The notes beneath the pieces were generated by a model, which ran no database searches, had not been told where the DNA came from, and was given only the letters and a program-made list of their open reading frames with translations. From Paracoccus wurundjeri (GTDB taxonomy: Bacteria; Pseudomonadota; Alphaproteobacteria; Rhodobacterales; Rhodobacteraceae), in the NCBI RefSeq assembly GCF_030678915.1, contig NZ_JAUUTZ010000033.1, positions 1 to 44,361 of the forward strand: a stretch of 44,361 nt of DNA, given 5' to 3'. Positions 25,334 to 34,143 of this stretch are shown one piece after another. The position numbers and the translations under genes were made by a program. Numbering within the stretch: the first letter of the stretch is position 1; each line of letters opens with the position of its first letter.

Positions 25334-26563
25334 ATGTCCAAAAAATTCTTCTTCGCGGCGACGGCGGCGATCTTCGCCCTTGGCGCGGCCCAGGCAAAGG
25401 AGGTCGAGGTCACTCATTGGTGGACCTCGGGCGGGGAGGCTGCTGCCGTGGCAGAATTCGCGAAGGCATTCGATGCCACCGGCAACAAATGGGTGGACGG
25501 CGCGATCGCCGGATCGGGCAGTACGGCGCGCCCGGTCATGGTCAGCCGCATTACCGGCGGTGATCCGATGGGCGCGACACAGTTTAACCACGGCCAGCAG
25601 GCGCAGGAACTGGTCGAAGCCGGCCTGATGCGTTCGTTGGAAAATGTCGCCTCCGAAGACGGCTGGCGGGATATCGTGCATCCTTCCTCGATCCTCGAAA
25701 GCTGCGAGATCGACGGGGAGATCTACTGTGTTCCCGTGAATATCCATTCGCAGCTTTGGCTTTGGCTTTCCAACGATGCGTTCGAGAAGGCCGGGATCGA
25801 AGTGCCGACGGACTGGAACGCGTTTGTCGAGTCCGCACCGGCCTTGCGCGAGGCCGGCATTCAGCCGCTGGTCATCGGGCAGCAACCCTGGCAGGCGTCG
25901 CTTGTGCTTCAGAATGTCGCCGCCGCTATCGCGGGACCCGAGATCTATGCCAGGGTCTTCAACGAAAAGGATGTCGAGGCGGTAAACGGCCCCGAGATGG
26001 AGAAGGCGTTCGCCGCATTGGAAACGGCCCGCGAACTCGCGTCCGGTTCGAATGTCCAGGAATGGAACCAGGCGACGACCATGGTGATCAATGGCGAAGC
26101 CGGCGGGCAGGTGATGGGCGATTGGGCGCAAGGTGAATTTGCCGTGGCCGAAAAGGTCGCCGGTGAGGATTACACCTGCCTGCCGGGTCTTGGCCTTGCG
26201 GATATCGTATCGACCGGCGGCGACGCGTTCTATTTCCCCGCCGTCGACGATCCGGAAATGACCGCCGCGCAAGAGGAACTGGCCCGGGTCATGATCTCGC
26301 CCGAGGCGCAGGTCGCGTTCAACCTCAAGAAAGGCTCCATGCCGGTTCGCGGCGATGTCGATCTCGAGACGGCGAATGACTGCATGCGCAAGGGTTTGGA
26401 CATCCTTGCCAACGGAACGGTCGTGGACGGGATGGACCAGGTCCTGTCGGCGGATGCGGGTAACCAGTTGGCCGATCTCATGATCCAGTTCTTCAATCAG
26501 CCGGAGATGTCGGTGGATGACGTGAAGGAAGGCCTGATCAGCATTCTCGAATACGACAGCTGA
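25334..26563 (+). CDS. Sugar ABC transporter substrate-binding protein (glucose/mannose type)
   Basis: A 409-residue periplasmic binding protein. The signal peptide MSKKFFFAATAAIFALGAAQA is cleaved before KEVEVTHWW. Features such as VTHWWTSGGEAAAVAEFAKAF, GANKWVDG-like NKWVDGAIAGSG, and two Cys in SCEIDGEIYC place it in the CUT1 group that includes glucose/mannose-binding proteins of alpha- and gammaproteobacteria. GGGAGG precedes the ATG. It is the first gene of a four-gene importer operon divergent from the GH2 enzyme, so the natural ligand is probably a mannose-containing oligosaccharide or glucose/mannose. Confidence 0.93.
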   Translation: MSKKFFFAATAAIFALGAAQAKEVEVTHWWTSGGEAAAVAEFAKAFDATGNKWVDGAIAGSGSTARPVMVSRITGGDPMGATQFNHGQQAQELVEAGLMRSLENVASEDGWRDIVHPSSILESCEIDGEIYCVPVNIHSQLWLWLSNDAFEKAGIEVPTDWNAFVESAPALREAGIQPLVIGQQPWQASLVLQNVAAAIAGPEIYARVFNEKDVEAVNGPEMEKAFAALETARELASGSNVQEWNQATTMVINGEAGGQVMGDWAQGEFAVAEKVAGEDYTCLPGLGLADIVSTGGDAFYFPAVDDPEMTAAQEELARVMISPEAQVAFNLKKGSMPVRGDVDLETANDCMRKGLDILANGTVVDGMDQVLSADAGNQLADLMIQFFNQPEMSVDDVKEGLISILEYDS

Positions 26564-26579
26564 AGCCCTGCAATCGCGC

Positions 26580-26597
26580 GGGCGGTTCGGACCGTCC
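26580..26597 (+). terminator. Intercistronic hairpin after the binding-protein gene
   Basis: GGGCGGT-TCGG-ACCGTCC, 7 bp with one G-T pair and a TCGG loop, 17 bases after the stop codon and with no T-tract. Such hairpins between binding-protein and permease genes usually stabilise the upstream mRNA or cause partial termination, giving excess binding protein. Confidence 0.5.
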
Positions 26598-26672
26598 CCG
26601 CCCTGCCCCGGAATGTCACGGCCAAGATGACTGGCCCGATATAACCTTCACGCCAAATTCGGGAACGTATTC

Positions 26673-27575
26673 ATGGCCAAAGCGAACGGCTCCGGACGTC
26701 CATCCCGGCTTTTCCGGAATCTCAACGCAAAGATCGCCGCGATTCCGATGATCCTTACGGCCATGGTGGTCTTTGTCGGCTTCTCGCTGTGGACGGTGGT
26801 CTATTCCTTCACCAAGTCCGGCCTTCTGCCGCGTCGCGATTTCATCGGGCTGACACAATACGAGCGGTTGTGGAGCAACGCCAAATGGCTGATTTCCATC
26901 CAGAACCTTGTCATTTTCGGCGCCTGTATGCTGATCTTTTCCTTCGTGATCGGGTTCGTGCTGGCTTGCCTGCTGGATCAGAAAGTCCGCTTTGAAGGCG
27001 TGTTCCGGACGGTTCTGCTCTATCCTTTCGCGCTCAGCTTTGTCGTCACCGGTGTCGTCTGGCAATGGATCCTGAATCCCGATTTCGGCTTTCAGTCGAT
27101 CGTCAGGGCGACTGGCTGGGAAAGCTTCACCTTTGATCCGCTCAACAATGGCAAGATCGTCATGTTAGGCGTCGTGATCGCCGCGCTTTGGCAAGGCACC
27201 GGCTTCGTGATGGTCCTGCTGCTTGCAGGGCTGCGGGGCGTCGACGACGAGATCTGGAAGGCGACCAGGATCGATGGTGTGCCCGCCTGGAAGACCTATC
27301 TTTTCGTCGTCGTCCCCATGCTGCGCCCGGTCTTTATCACCGCGCTGGTCATCGTCACGGCTGGTATCGTCAAGGTTTATGACCTCGTGGTCGCCCAGAC
27401 CAATGGCGGGCCGGGAATCTCGTCCGAGGTGCCTGCGAAATATGTCTATGACCAGATGTTCCTGAACCAGAATCTCGGTCAGGGCTTCGCCGCCTCGACA
27501 ATGATGCTGGTGACGGTGGCGATCATCATCATTCCCTGGGCCTATCTGGAATTCGGAGGCAGGAAGCGTGGCTGA
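26673..27575 (+). CDS. Sugar ABC transporter permease, first subunit
   Basis: A 300-residue inner-membrane protein with six transmembrane segments (first AAIPMILTAMVVFVGFSLW) and the EAA loop DDEIWKATRIDGVPAWKTYLFVVVPML. It overlaps the next permease by 8 bases. It forms half of the translocation channel for the sugar bound by the 25334 product. Confidence 0.93.
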   Translation: MAKANGSGRPSRLFRNLNAKIAAIPMILTAMVVFVGFSLWTVVYSFTKSGLLPRRDFIGLTQYERLWSNAKWLISIQNLVIFGACMLIFSFVIGFVLACLLDQKVRFEGVFRTVLLYPFALSFVVTGVVWQWILNPDFGFQSIVRATGWESFTFDPLNNGKIVMLGVVIAALWQGTGFVMVLLLAGLRGVDDEIWKATRIDGVPAWKTYLFVVVPMLRPVFITALVIVTAGIVKVYDLVVAQTNGGPGISSEVPAKYVYDQMFLNQNLGQGFAASTMMLVTVAIIIIPWAYLEFGGRKRG

Positions 27576-28464
27576 TATCGCATTCGACGGCCCGCGTGGG
27601 TCAAAACCGCGTCACCGGCTTTCGGGCCGCAATATCATGATCTATGGCACGCTGATCGTCGTGGCGCTGTATTACCTTATACCGCTTTACGTCATGGTCA
27701 TGACTTCCTTGAAGGGGCTGCCGGAAATCCGGGTCGGAAACATCTTCTCGCCCCCGGTCGAGGCGACATTCGAGCCTTGGGTCAAGGCGTGGTCGCAAGC
27801 CTGCACCGGCCTGAACTGCGAGGGGCTGCAGCGCGGTTTCTGGAACTCGGTGCGCATCACCGTCCCTTCGGTCTTCCTGTCGATCCTGATCGCGTCGATC
27901 AATGGTTATGCGCTTGCGAACTGGAGGTTCAGGGGGGCCGAGTTCTTCTTTGCCATCCTGATGATAGGCGCTTTCATCCCCTATCAGGTGATGATCTATC
28001 CGATGGTCATTTTGCTGCGCGAACTCGGACTTTACGGTTCCCTGACCGGTCTTGTCCTTGTCCATACAGTGTTCGGCATGCCGATCCTGACATTGCTGTT
28101 CCGCAACTATTTCGCGACCCTGCCGGAAGAACTGTTCAAGGCGGCGCGCGTCGATGGCACCGGGTTCTGGGGCATCTATTTCCGGATCATGCTGCCGTTG
28201 TCACTGCCGATCTTCGTTGTCGCCGTGATCCTGCAAGTCACTGGAATCTGGAATGATTTCTTGTTCGGCGTCGTCTACACGAAACCCGAATACTATCCGA
28301 TGACGGTGCAGCTCAACAACATCGTCAACACCACCACAGGCGTCAGGGAATACAATGTGAACATGGCCGCGACCATTCTGACCGGCCTTGTCCCGCTTCT
28401 CATCTATTTCGTCTCAGGGCGGCTTTTTGTCCGCGGCATCGCCGCTGGTGCCGTGAAAGGATAA
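27568..28464 (+). CDS. Sugar ABC transporter permease, second subunit
   Basis: A 298-residue inner-membrane protein with six transmembrane segments (first MIYGTLIVVALYYLIPLYVM) and the EAA loop EELFKAARVDGTGFWGIYFRIMLPL. A periplasmic loop CTGLNCEG has two Cys that may pair. The start lies inside the previous gene, showing translational coupling; the ATPase gene follows 3 bases after the stop. Confidence 0.93.
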   Translation: MADIAFDGPRGSKPRHRLSGRNIMIYGTLIVVALYYLIPLYVMVMTSLKGLPEIRVGNIFSPPVEATFEPWVKAWSQACTGLNCEGLQRGFWNSVRITVPSVFLSILIASINGYALANWRFRGAEFFFAILMIGAFIPYQVMIYPMVILLRELGLYGSLTGLVLVHTVFGMPILTLLFRNYFATLPEELFKAARVDGTGFWGIYFRIMLPLSLPIFVVAVILQVTGIWNDFLFGVVYTKPEYYPMTVQLNNIVNTTTGVREYNVNMAATILTGLVPLLIYFVSGRLFVRGIAAGAVKG

Positions 28465-28467
28465 GTC

Positions 28468-29556
28468 ATGCTGGATCAAACGCCGAATACATCCGAAACA
28501 TCCCTGTCCATCAAGGGCCTACAACTTTCCTTTGGCGCCGTTCAGGTCCTGAAGGATGTCAACATGGAGATCCGGCAGGGCGAGTTCATCGTGCTGCTGG
28601 GCGGCTCCGGCTCGGGCAAGTCAACCATCCTCAACTGCATTGCCGGGCTGCTGGATGTCTCGGACGGGCAAATATTCATCAACGGTCGAAACGTCACCTG
28701 GGATGAGCCCAAGGATCGCGGCATCGGCATGGTGTTTCAATCCTATGCCCTTTATCCGCAGATGAGCGTGCGCGGCAATCTTGCTTTCGGCCTCAAGAAC
28801 GCGCGGCTGCCCCGGAATGAGATCGCGAAGCGCATCGACCGGGCCGCCGGGATTCTGCAGATCGAGGACTATCTTGACCGCAAACCTGCGGCGCTGTCCG
28901 GCGGGCAGCGTCAGCGCGTCGCCATCGGGCGGGCCTTGGTGCGCGATGTTGACCTGTTCCTGTTCGACGAGCCGCTGTCCAATCTGGACGCCAAGCTGCG
29001 GGCGGAATTGCGGGTCGAGATCAAACGGCTGCATGAAACCCTTGACAACACGATGGTCTATGTCACCCATGACCAGATCGAGGCGATGACGCTGGCCGAC
29101 CGGATCGCCCTGCTGCGCGAGGGCGTGATCCAGCAATTCGCCAGCCCGGATGAAATCTACAGAAAGCCGGTCAATCTCTATGTCGCCGGCTTCATCGGCT
29201 CTCCGTCGATGAATTTCATCTCCGGCGAGATCTCGGGTGGACAGTTCCGGTTCAATGGCCGCGCGACCAGCCTTGACGGATATGACGGCACCCCGCGAGA
29301 CGGTGCTGCAATCCTTGGCGTCCGGCCCGAACATACCGATTTTCGCATCGATGGCCCGGAGTCCGGCATCGCGGCCACTGTCGAACTTCAGGAGCATATG
29401 GGCGCGGAAAGCGTGATCTACCTGCGGCTGGACGGTCAGCGCTTCGCACTGCGTACCCCGGACGACACCCACTATCCCGACGGCACCAGCCTGAACCTGT
29501 CCTTCGATATCGCCCGCGCATCGCTTTTCGATCCGCAAAGTGAACTTCGACTCTGA
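28468..29556 (+). CDS. Sugar ABC transporter ATP-binding protein
   Basis: A 362-residue ATPase with Walker A GGSGSGKST, Q-loop MVFQSYALYPQMSV, signature LSGGQRQRVAIGR, Walker B LFLFDEPLSNLD and H-loop YVTHDQIEAMTL intact. The C-terminal CUT1 regulatory domain is present (FIGSPSMNFISG, GVRPEHTDF). AAGGA lies about 7 bases upstream of the start. It completes the importer with the two preceding permeases. Confidence 0.94.
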   Translation: MLDQTPNTSETSLSIKGLQLSFGAVQVLKDVNMEIRQGEFIVLLGGSGSGKSTILNCIAGLLDVSDGQIFINGRNVTWDEPKDRGIGMVFQSYALYPQMSVRGNLAFGLKNARLPRNEIAKRIDRAAGILQIEDYLDRKPAALSGGQRQRVAIGRALVRDVDLFLFDEPLSNLDAKLRAELRVEIKRLHETLDNTMVYVTHDQIEAMTLADRIALLREGVIQQFASPDEIYRKPVNLYVAGFIGSPSMNFISGEISGGQFRFNGRATSLDGYDGTPRDGAAILGVRPEHTDFRIDGPESGIAATVELQEHMGAESVIYLRLDGQRFALRTPDDTHYPDGTSLNLSFDIARASLFDPQSELRL

Positions 29557-29572
29557 ACCCAAGGAACGACGA

Positions 29573-30325
29573 ATGCCTGTTCTGTCATATCAGCTTTATT
29601 CTTCCCGCAATTTTGCCGGGCTCGAGCAGACTTGCGCGATGCTGGCCCGGTTTGGCTATGAGGCGGTCGAGCCATTCGGCGGGCTTTTTGGCGACCCCGA
29701 CGCACTTGTGCGGGCGGTCGAGGCGAATGGCCTGCATGCGCCGAGCGCGCATATCAACCTGGCCGATCTGGAAAGCGATCCGGCGCGTTTCGTCGATCTG
29801 GCAGGGCGGCTTGGCGTGCGGACCTATTACGCGCCTTTCATCCAGCCCGATCAGCGTCCCGGTGACGCCACCGGCTGGCATGATTTTGGCGCCCGCCTTA
29901 ACCGCGCCGGAGCGCCGCTGCGCGAGGCCGGTCTTGGCTTTGGCTGGCATAACCATGATTTCGAGTTCAAGACGGAACCGGACGGCACCATTCCCATGCA
30001 GGCCATTCTTGATGGCGGTCCCGATCTTGAATGGGAAGCCGATATCGCCTGGATCACCCGTGGCGGCGCAGATCCTTTCGAATGGCTGGAAAGACACGCG
30101 CAACGGATTACCGCCGCGCATGTCAAGGATATCGCCTCCCAAGGCGAGAAACTTGACGAGGATGGATGGGCCGATCCGGGTTCCGGAACGCTGGACTGGG
30201 CCGCGCTTTACAAGGCATTGACGAATACAAGGGCGCAAATTTTCGTGATGGAGCATGACAATCCTTCCGATGACGCGCGTTTCGCCAAGGCCGGCGCAGC
30301 ACTGCACGCCGGGCTGGGTGCATGA
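29573..30325 (+). CDS. Sugar phosphate isomerase/epimerase (xylose-isomerase-like TIM barrel)
   Basis: A 250-residue AP_endonuc_2-type TIM-barrel protein. SYQLYSSRNFAGLEQTCAMLARFGYEAVEPF is typical of the family start. Metal ligands are likely in GFGWHNHDFEFK (His/Asp/Glu), LEWEADIAWITRGG, AAHVKDIA and FVMEHDNP. Members isomerise or epimerise keto-sugars or act as 3-keto-glycoside hydrolases or dehydratases. I choose the ATG at 29573 because AAGGA lies 7 bases before it. A Gfo/Idh dehydrogenase follows after one base; such pairs commonly oxidise a sugar and then rearrange it. Confidence 0.87.
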   Translation: MPVLSYQLYSSRNFAGLEQTCAMLARFGYEAVEPFGGLFGDPDALVRAVEANGLHAPSAHINLADLESDPARFVDLAGRLGVRTYYAPFIQPDQRPGDATGWHDFGARLNRAGAPLREAGLGFGWHNHDFEFKTEPDGTIPMQAILDGGPDLEWEADIAWITRGGADPFEWLERHAQRITAAHVKDIASQGEKLDEDGWADPGSGTLDWAALYKALTNTRAQIFVMEHDNPSDDARFAKAGAALHAGLGA

Positions 30326-30326
30326 C

Positions 30327-31457
30327 ATGGACGATCTGAACATTGGCATCATGGGTGCGGGAACCATCTCGAAAACCTATTTCGAACTGTCCCCGCTGTT
30401 CAAAGGCATCCGGATCACGGCTGTTGCCGATCTGAACGCTGACGCGGCGGCGAAGGCAGGAGGGGAATGGCAGGTCAAAGCCCTTGCGCCCGAAGAGATG
30501 CTGGTCGATCCCGGAATCGACATCGTCGTCAACCTGACCGTTCCCGCCGCACATTTCGATGTTTCGAAAGCGGCGTTGCAGGCAGGCAAGCATGTCTATT
30601 CCGAAAAGCCCTTCGTCCTGTCGGTCGGGGAAGGCCGGAAGCTGGCAGAGATCGCCGCTGCGAAGGACCTTCGCGTCGGCTCGGCCCCCGACACCTTCCT
30701 TGGCGGCTCGCATCAGCAGGCACGGGCGCTGATCGACGCGGGAGAGATCGGCCAGGTGCACAGCGCCACCGCTCATGTCATGTCGCCCGGAATGGAGCAT
30801 TGGCATCCGAACCCGGATTTCTTCTTTTTGCCGGGCGGCGGCCCGATTCTGGATCTGGGGCCCTATTACATCGCCAACTTCGTCAACCTGCTGGGGCCGG
30901 TCGCAAGGGTGACGGCACTTGCCGGCAAGGCCAGCGAGGAACGGATCATTACCTCCCAGCCCCGCGCCGGGGAACGGATTCCGGTCAGGACCCCCACGAC
31001 GATCCATGCATTGCTTCAGTTCGTATCGGGGGCAATGGTGACATTGGGCGCATCGTGGGATGTGCATGGTCACAGGCACGGCAATATGGAGATCTATGGC
31101 AGCGAAGGCAGCCTGATCCTTACCGATCCCAATTTCTTCGGCGGCGGGCTCGAGATCGCCCGGCGTGGCGGGACTCTGACGGCCGTCGAGCCGTGGGATC
31201 ATCCGTTCGGCCTCCCAAACCAGCCCCACGAGCAGGGCGACAGGGCGAATTACCGCACTGCCGGGCTGGCCGACATGGCGCGGGCCATACTCGATGGCGG
31301 GGACTTCCTGTGCGACCAGTCGCGGGCATTGCATGTGATCGATGTGATGACCTCGATCCTTCGGGCGGGTGAGACCGGCGAATGGATAACGCTGGCAACG
31401 ACATGCCGCCGTCCTGATGCGATGGGGCCGGATGCCGCCCGGGCGCTGCTGCACTGA
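30327..31457 (+). CDS. Gfo/Idh/MocA family NAD(P)-dependent sugar oxidoreductase
   Basis: A 376-residue dehydrogenase: Rossmann motif LNIGIMGAGTISKTYFE at the N-terminus, YSEKPFVLSVGEG carrying the conserved Lys, and a C-terminal substrate domain containing HWHPNPDFFFLPGGGPILDLGPYYI. It is paralogous to the enzyme at 13387-14496. The start one base after the isomerase stop indicates coupling. It probably acts on the monosaccharide or glycoside delivered by the importer; substrate is unknown. Confidence 0.88.
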   Translation: MDDLNIGIMGAGTISKTYFELSPLFKGIRITAVADLNADAAAKAGGEWQVKALAPEEMLVDPGIDIVVNLTVPAAHFDVSKAALQAGKHVYSEKPFVLSVGEGRKLAEIAAAKDLRVGSAPDTFLGGSHQQARALIDAGEIGQVHSATAHVMSPGMEHWHPNPDFFFLPGGGPILDLGPYYIANFVNLLGPVARVTALAGKASEERIITSQPRAGERIPVRTPTTIHALLQFVSGAMVTLGASWDVHGHRHGNMEIYGSEGSLILTDPNFFGGGLEIARRGGTLTAVEPWDHPFGLPNQPHEQGDRANYRTAGLADMARAILDGGDFLCDQSRALHVIDVMTSILRAGETGEWITLATTCRRPDAMGPDAARALLH

Positions 31458-31673
31458 TCCATGGATACGAAAGTGCAATTTGCGGCGGCTAACATCACCT
31501 TTGTCCATCAATACCAGCAACTGCATCTTTCAGGAGTTCAAGCCCAGTACTGGTTTGGACCGCGTTGAAAGGTGATATATGCTGCACCGCGAGACGGGAA
31601 GACTGAGGTCTATAGCCTGATGCAATGCCTCTCGTTTACGTCTTCCAATCACAACAAACCCGGAGAAATCGAT
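31458..31673. other. Spacer between the two Gfo/Idh genes
   Basis: A 216-bp spacer that is less GC-rich than its flanks. An ATG at 31461 opens a 35-codon frame (to 31568), possibly a decayed gene start; I do not recognise it. A GGAG site for the following gene is present at about 31661. Confidence 0.4.
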
Positions 31674-32684
31674 ATGGAACCCATTCGTTGGGGTGTTCTC
31701 AGCACGGCCGGAATAGGAATCAAGGCGATGCTTCCCGCATTACGCGTAGCAGCAGGTTGTGATTTACGTGCTATCGCCTCCAGGCAATTGGACCGTGCCG
31801 AGGGCGTGGCCCGTAACTTCGGGATCGAGCGCTCTTATGGCAGCTATGACGAATTGCTGGCCAATCCCGAAATCGATGCAGTTTACAATCCACTGCCCAA
31901 TCACCTGCATGTGCCTGTTACACTGCAGGCGTTGCAGGCGGGAAAGCATGTGCTATGTGAAAAGCCACTGGCCATGACCCAGGCCGAGGCAAGGCAGGTC
32001 GCCAAAGCGGCATCGGCCGCAAACCGGCAGGTGGCCGAGGCATTTATGGTCTGCCACCATCCGCAATGGGTGCGGGCACGCGAGTTGTTGCGCGAGGGAC
32101 GGATCGGCAAACCCTTGGCGATCCAGGTGCTGTTCAGCTATTCAAATACCGATCCCGATAATGTCCGCAATCAGGCCGATATCGGTGGCGGTGGACTTTA
32201 TGATATCGGTTGCTATGCGGTTCGGGCCGGCCGCTGGCTTTTCGATTCCGAGCCCGAGGCAGTTTGTGCCGTGATGGATCGCGATCCAGAATTCGGAACC
32301 GACCGGCTGACAACCGGAGCAATCCGTTTTCCCAATGGCTCGCATCTGGGCTTTACTGTCGCAACGCAATCGGCATTGACGCAGCAGATGACAATCCTTG
32401 GTGCCGAGGGCTACATGCTTTTTGATGCGCCATTCAACTGCCCGTCGGATCACGCGGCTCGGTTGATCATCGATGAGGGTTCGGATTTGTTCGGCAAAGG
32501 GCGACAGATCGAGGTCCTACCGCCCGCTGACCAGTATCGGCTGCAGGTTGAGGAGTTCTCCCGCGCGATCGTCAGCGGTGAGACTCCACTCAATGGTCCC
32601 GAGGATACAATCCGCAACGCTTCCGCAATCGAGGCCCTGACACGCGCCTCTGTAAGCGAACGATGGGAGGCGATCATGCTCTGA
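31674..32684 (+). CDS. Gfo/Idh/MocA family oxidoreductase
   Basis: A 336-residue dehydrogenase from a different branch of the family: IRWGVLSTAGIGIKAMLPAL, IERSYGSYDELLANPEIDAVYNPLPNHLH, CEKPLAMTQAEA. Then GGGGLYDIGCYAV is typical of xylose/glucose dehydrogenases and dihydrodiol-dehydrogenase-like members. The start at 31674 follows CGGAG by 8 bases; the open frame upstream is longer but unsupported. It lies 4 bases before the end of an IS5-type remnant, so the insertion landed right after its stop. It probably oxidises an aldose; substrate is unproven. Confidence 0.87.
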   Translation: MEPIRWGVLSTAGIGIKAMLPALRVAAGCDLRAIASRQLDRAEGVARNFGIERSYGSYDELLANPEIDAVYNPLPNHLHVPVTLQALQAGKHVLCEKPLAMTQAEARQVAKAASAANRQVAEAFMVCHHPQWVRARELLREGRIGKPLAIQVLFSYSNTDPDNVRNQADIGGGGLYDIGCYAVRAGRWLFDSEPEAVCAVMDRDPEFGTDRLTTGAIRFPNGSHLGFTVATQSALTQQMTILGAEGYMLFDAPFNCPSDHAARLIIDEGSDLFGKGRQIEVLPPADQYRLQVEEFSRAIVSGETPLNGPEDTIRNASAIEALTRASVSERWEAIML

Positions 32685-32687
32685 CGC

Positions 32688-33014
32688 GGCTCTGTTGCAC
32701 AAATCGGATGATGGTCTGAGTTCTCGTTTCCGCGAACAGACCTGTCCCACGAGCTCTGTGACAGGTATGCCGAGTGCGGTGTAGCCGTTCAGGACAGCGA
32801 TGCGGCCCTGGAGTTCTGCGATCCGGCGGTCGAAGTCCCGTGCCATGAGCCGCTGGCCCAGCAGTTTCACGCAGTGCATCTTTGCCTCGACGCGGCTCCG
32901 GCGGTGATATCGGCTCCATCGTCGCCACAACGCCCGGCCGAGGTATTTCGCTGCACGTAGCGCTTCATTTCTTGCGATAGCCCCGAGGGTGACGGTCTTC
33001 CATGGCTTGGGTGG
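32688..33014 (-). mobile_element. IS5-family transposase remnant with one terminal repeat
   Basis: The plus-strand end GGCTCTGTTGCACAAATC (32688-32705) matches the terminal repeat style of IS5-group elements. Read on the minus strand, about 100 residues follow: KPWKTVTLGAIARNEALRAA, LGRALWRRWSRYHRRSRVE, AKMHCVKLLGQRLMARDFDR, AVLNGYTALGIPV. This is the C-terminal third of an IS5-type DDE transposase with the final catalytic Glu region (SRVEAKMHC). The N-terminal two-thirds and the other end are missing, so the element is dead. Confidence 0.8.
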
Positions 33015-33120
33015 GCGGACATTGCCAACCATCTCGGTCCGGAAATGTGGTGTGCTGGCCATCAAACCAGCCAGCATATGGGACTCAGGAAGTTCAGAAC
33101 CCACCCCTGCATGATGCGTG

Positions 33121-33255
33121 TCAGGGCAGCGGATCCGATGAGGTTCGGTCACGATCCGGTTCGGACGAGATATCGTCCAGTGCAGCCAGCGTCAGCGGTT
33201 TGCGTGGAAGAAATTCGGGCAGGTAGCGGCGCAGATATCTCAATAGGGTCCGCCT
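33121..33255 (-). pseudogene. Unidentified C-terminal coding fragment
   Basis: A minus-strand frame reads LLRYLRRYLPEFLPRKPLTL, then AALDDISSEPDRDR, and stops at 33121. Codon use looks like real coding, but I do not recognise the family. It is flanked by the transposase remnant and overlaps the edge of the aldehyde dehydrogenase fragment. Confidence 0.3.
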
Positions 33256-33578
33256 CGGAAGAAGGTTCGCAAATGAGCCCGATCGTCAATAAGGCCCAAT
33301 GGGACAAGATCCAGACGTTCATCCAGAAGGGGGATGATGAGGGCGCTCGGTTAGTCGTGGGCGGCTCGGGTCGTCCGGAGGGCGTTGATAAGGGATCTTT
33401 CGTTCGTCCCACTATTTTTGCGGATGCAAATAATCAGATGACGATCGCCCGTGAGGAAATTTTTGGTCCGGTGCTGACGGTGATCCCTTTTGAGACTGAG
33501 GAAGAAGCGGTCGCCATCGCCAACGACGCCCCTTACGGCTTGGTCAACTACGTCCAAACCAACGATGGGGAGCCGGCA
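33237..33578 (+). pseudogene. Aldehyde dehydrogenase fragment
   Basis: About 110 residues from the C-terminal part of an NAD(P)-dependent aldehyde dehydrogenase: ASEEGSQMSPIVNKAQWDKI, GARLVVGGSGRPEGVDKGSFV, RPTIFADANN, EEIFGPVLTVIPF (conserved EEIFGPV motif) and IANDAPYGLVNYVQT. The catalytic Cys, upstream of this segment, and the oligomerisation tail are absent, and unrelated sequence follows. It is not the missing part of the kdgD-linked dehydrogenase, whose remnant covers the other end and belongs to a different subgroup. Confidence 0.8.
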
Positions 33579-33620
33579 ACGTGCGAACAATTGTATCTGG
33601 CGCAAATCAAAGACATTCCA

Positions 33621-33905
33621 TTAGTGGTTCGACGTCACTTCAGATCGAATCAGTCGAGCAATACCCTCCGCTGTCCCGGCTATTTTAAGCAGAACATTGG
33701 CTCGACTTGCCGCGACATAAATCAGCTCCGGATCAGTCAACCCGTCAAGATCAATTAGAAAAACGCACAGGCGGGATAGACCTTTAAGGCGCCTAACGGT
33801 ATCAAATATGATACGGTTGGGGTCGCGGCACGCTATGAGCGATGCGGAGACATCTTCCTCAACGCCATCATCCTGGCCGCGATCATCATCTTCCGGATAT
33901 GAAAT
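33621..33905 (-). pseudogene. UvrD/Rep-like helicase C-terminal fragment
   Basis: An open frame of about 94 codons with no ATG start. It reads DPNRIIFDTVRRLKGLSRL, then FLIDLDGLTDPELIYVAASR and ANVLLKIAGTAEGIARL. The pattern DT-RxKGL ... DPELIYVA-SRA corresponds to motifs V and VI of superfamily 1 DNA helicases (the LIYVAxSRA segment contains the arginine finger region). The ATPase and N-terminal motifs are absent, so this is the tail of a helicase gene left on the minus strand. Confidence 0.6.
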
Positions 33906-34143
33906 TTATAGGGATGGGGCCTAGAAACTGGCCGCCGTCAGGCCAAGCGGCAGCCCCTCAGAAATGGCAGGAGGAGATCGGCGGCGCGCTTACGATAAAC
34001 GCGGGGGCAACGTCAGAAAACCCCGCCCGGCCGAAGAGCGTTGAGAGAGTGGTCCGAGCATAGATTGCCTGGAGTGATTGGGAGTAGAAATCAAAAGGCC
34101 GGGGACAGCTTCTCTGCCCCGGCCTAAAGGAGAAAGCTTATAA
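33906..34143. other. Spacer with a terminator
   Basis: No gene is recognised. It contains the terminator at 34096-34125 serving the minus-strand ThuA-like gene. Confidence 0.5.
34096..34125 (-). terminator. Rho-independent terminator of the ThuA-like / cysteine hydrolase operon
   Basis: AGGCCGGGG and CCCCGGCCT, perfect 9-bp arms with a 12-base loop. On the minus strand the stem is followed by TTTTGATTTCT. It lies 19 bases after the stop codon of the ThuA-like gene. Confidence 0.82.

Noticed and set aside
30123..31526. Minus-strand 467-codon frame opposite the Gfo/Idh gene
   Set aside because: The plus-strand Gfo/Idh enzyme is complete with the right start and motifs. The antisense translation is Arg/Pro/His-rich without domains.
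31461..31568. 35-codon frame after the second Gfo/Idh gene
   Set aside because: No ribosome site of its own and no similarity I can name; mentioned only in the spacer entry.
33237..33578. Idea that this fragment is the missing part of the dehydrogenase at 3303-3507
   Set aside because: It covers a different region but its sequence style (KAQWDKIQ, GRPEGVDKG) belongs to another aldehyde dehydrogenase subgroup than the KGSA dehydrogenase N-terminus, and the two lie 30 kb apart.
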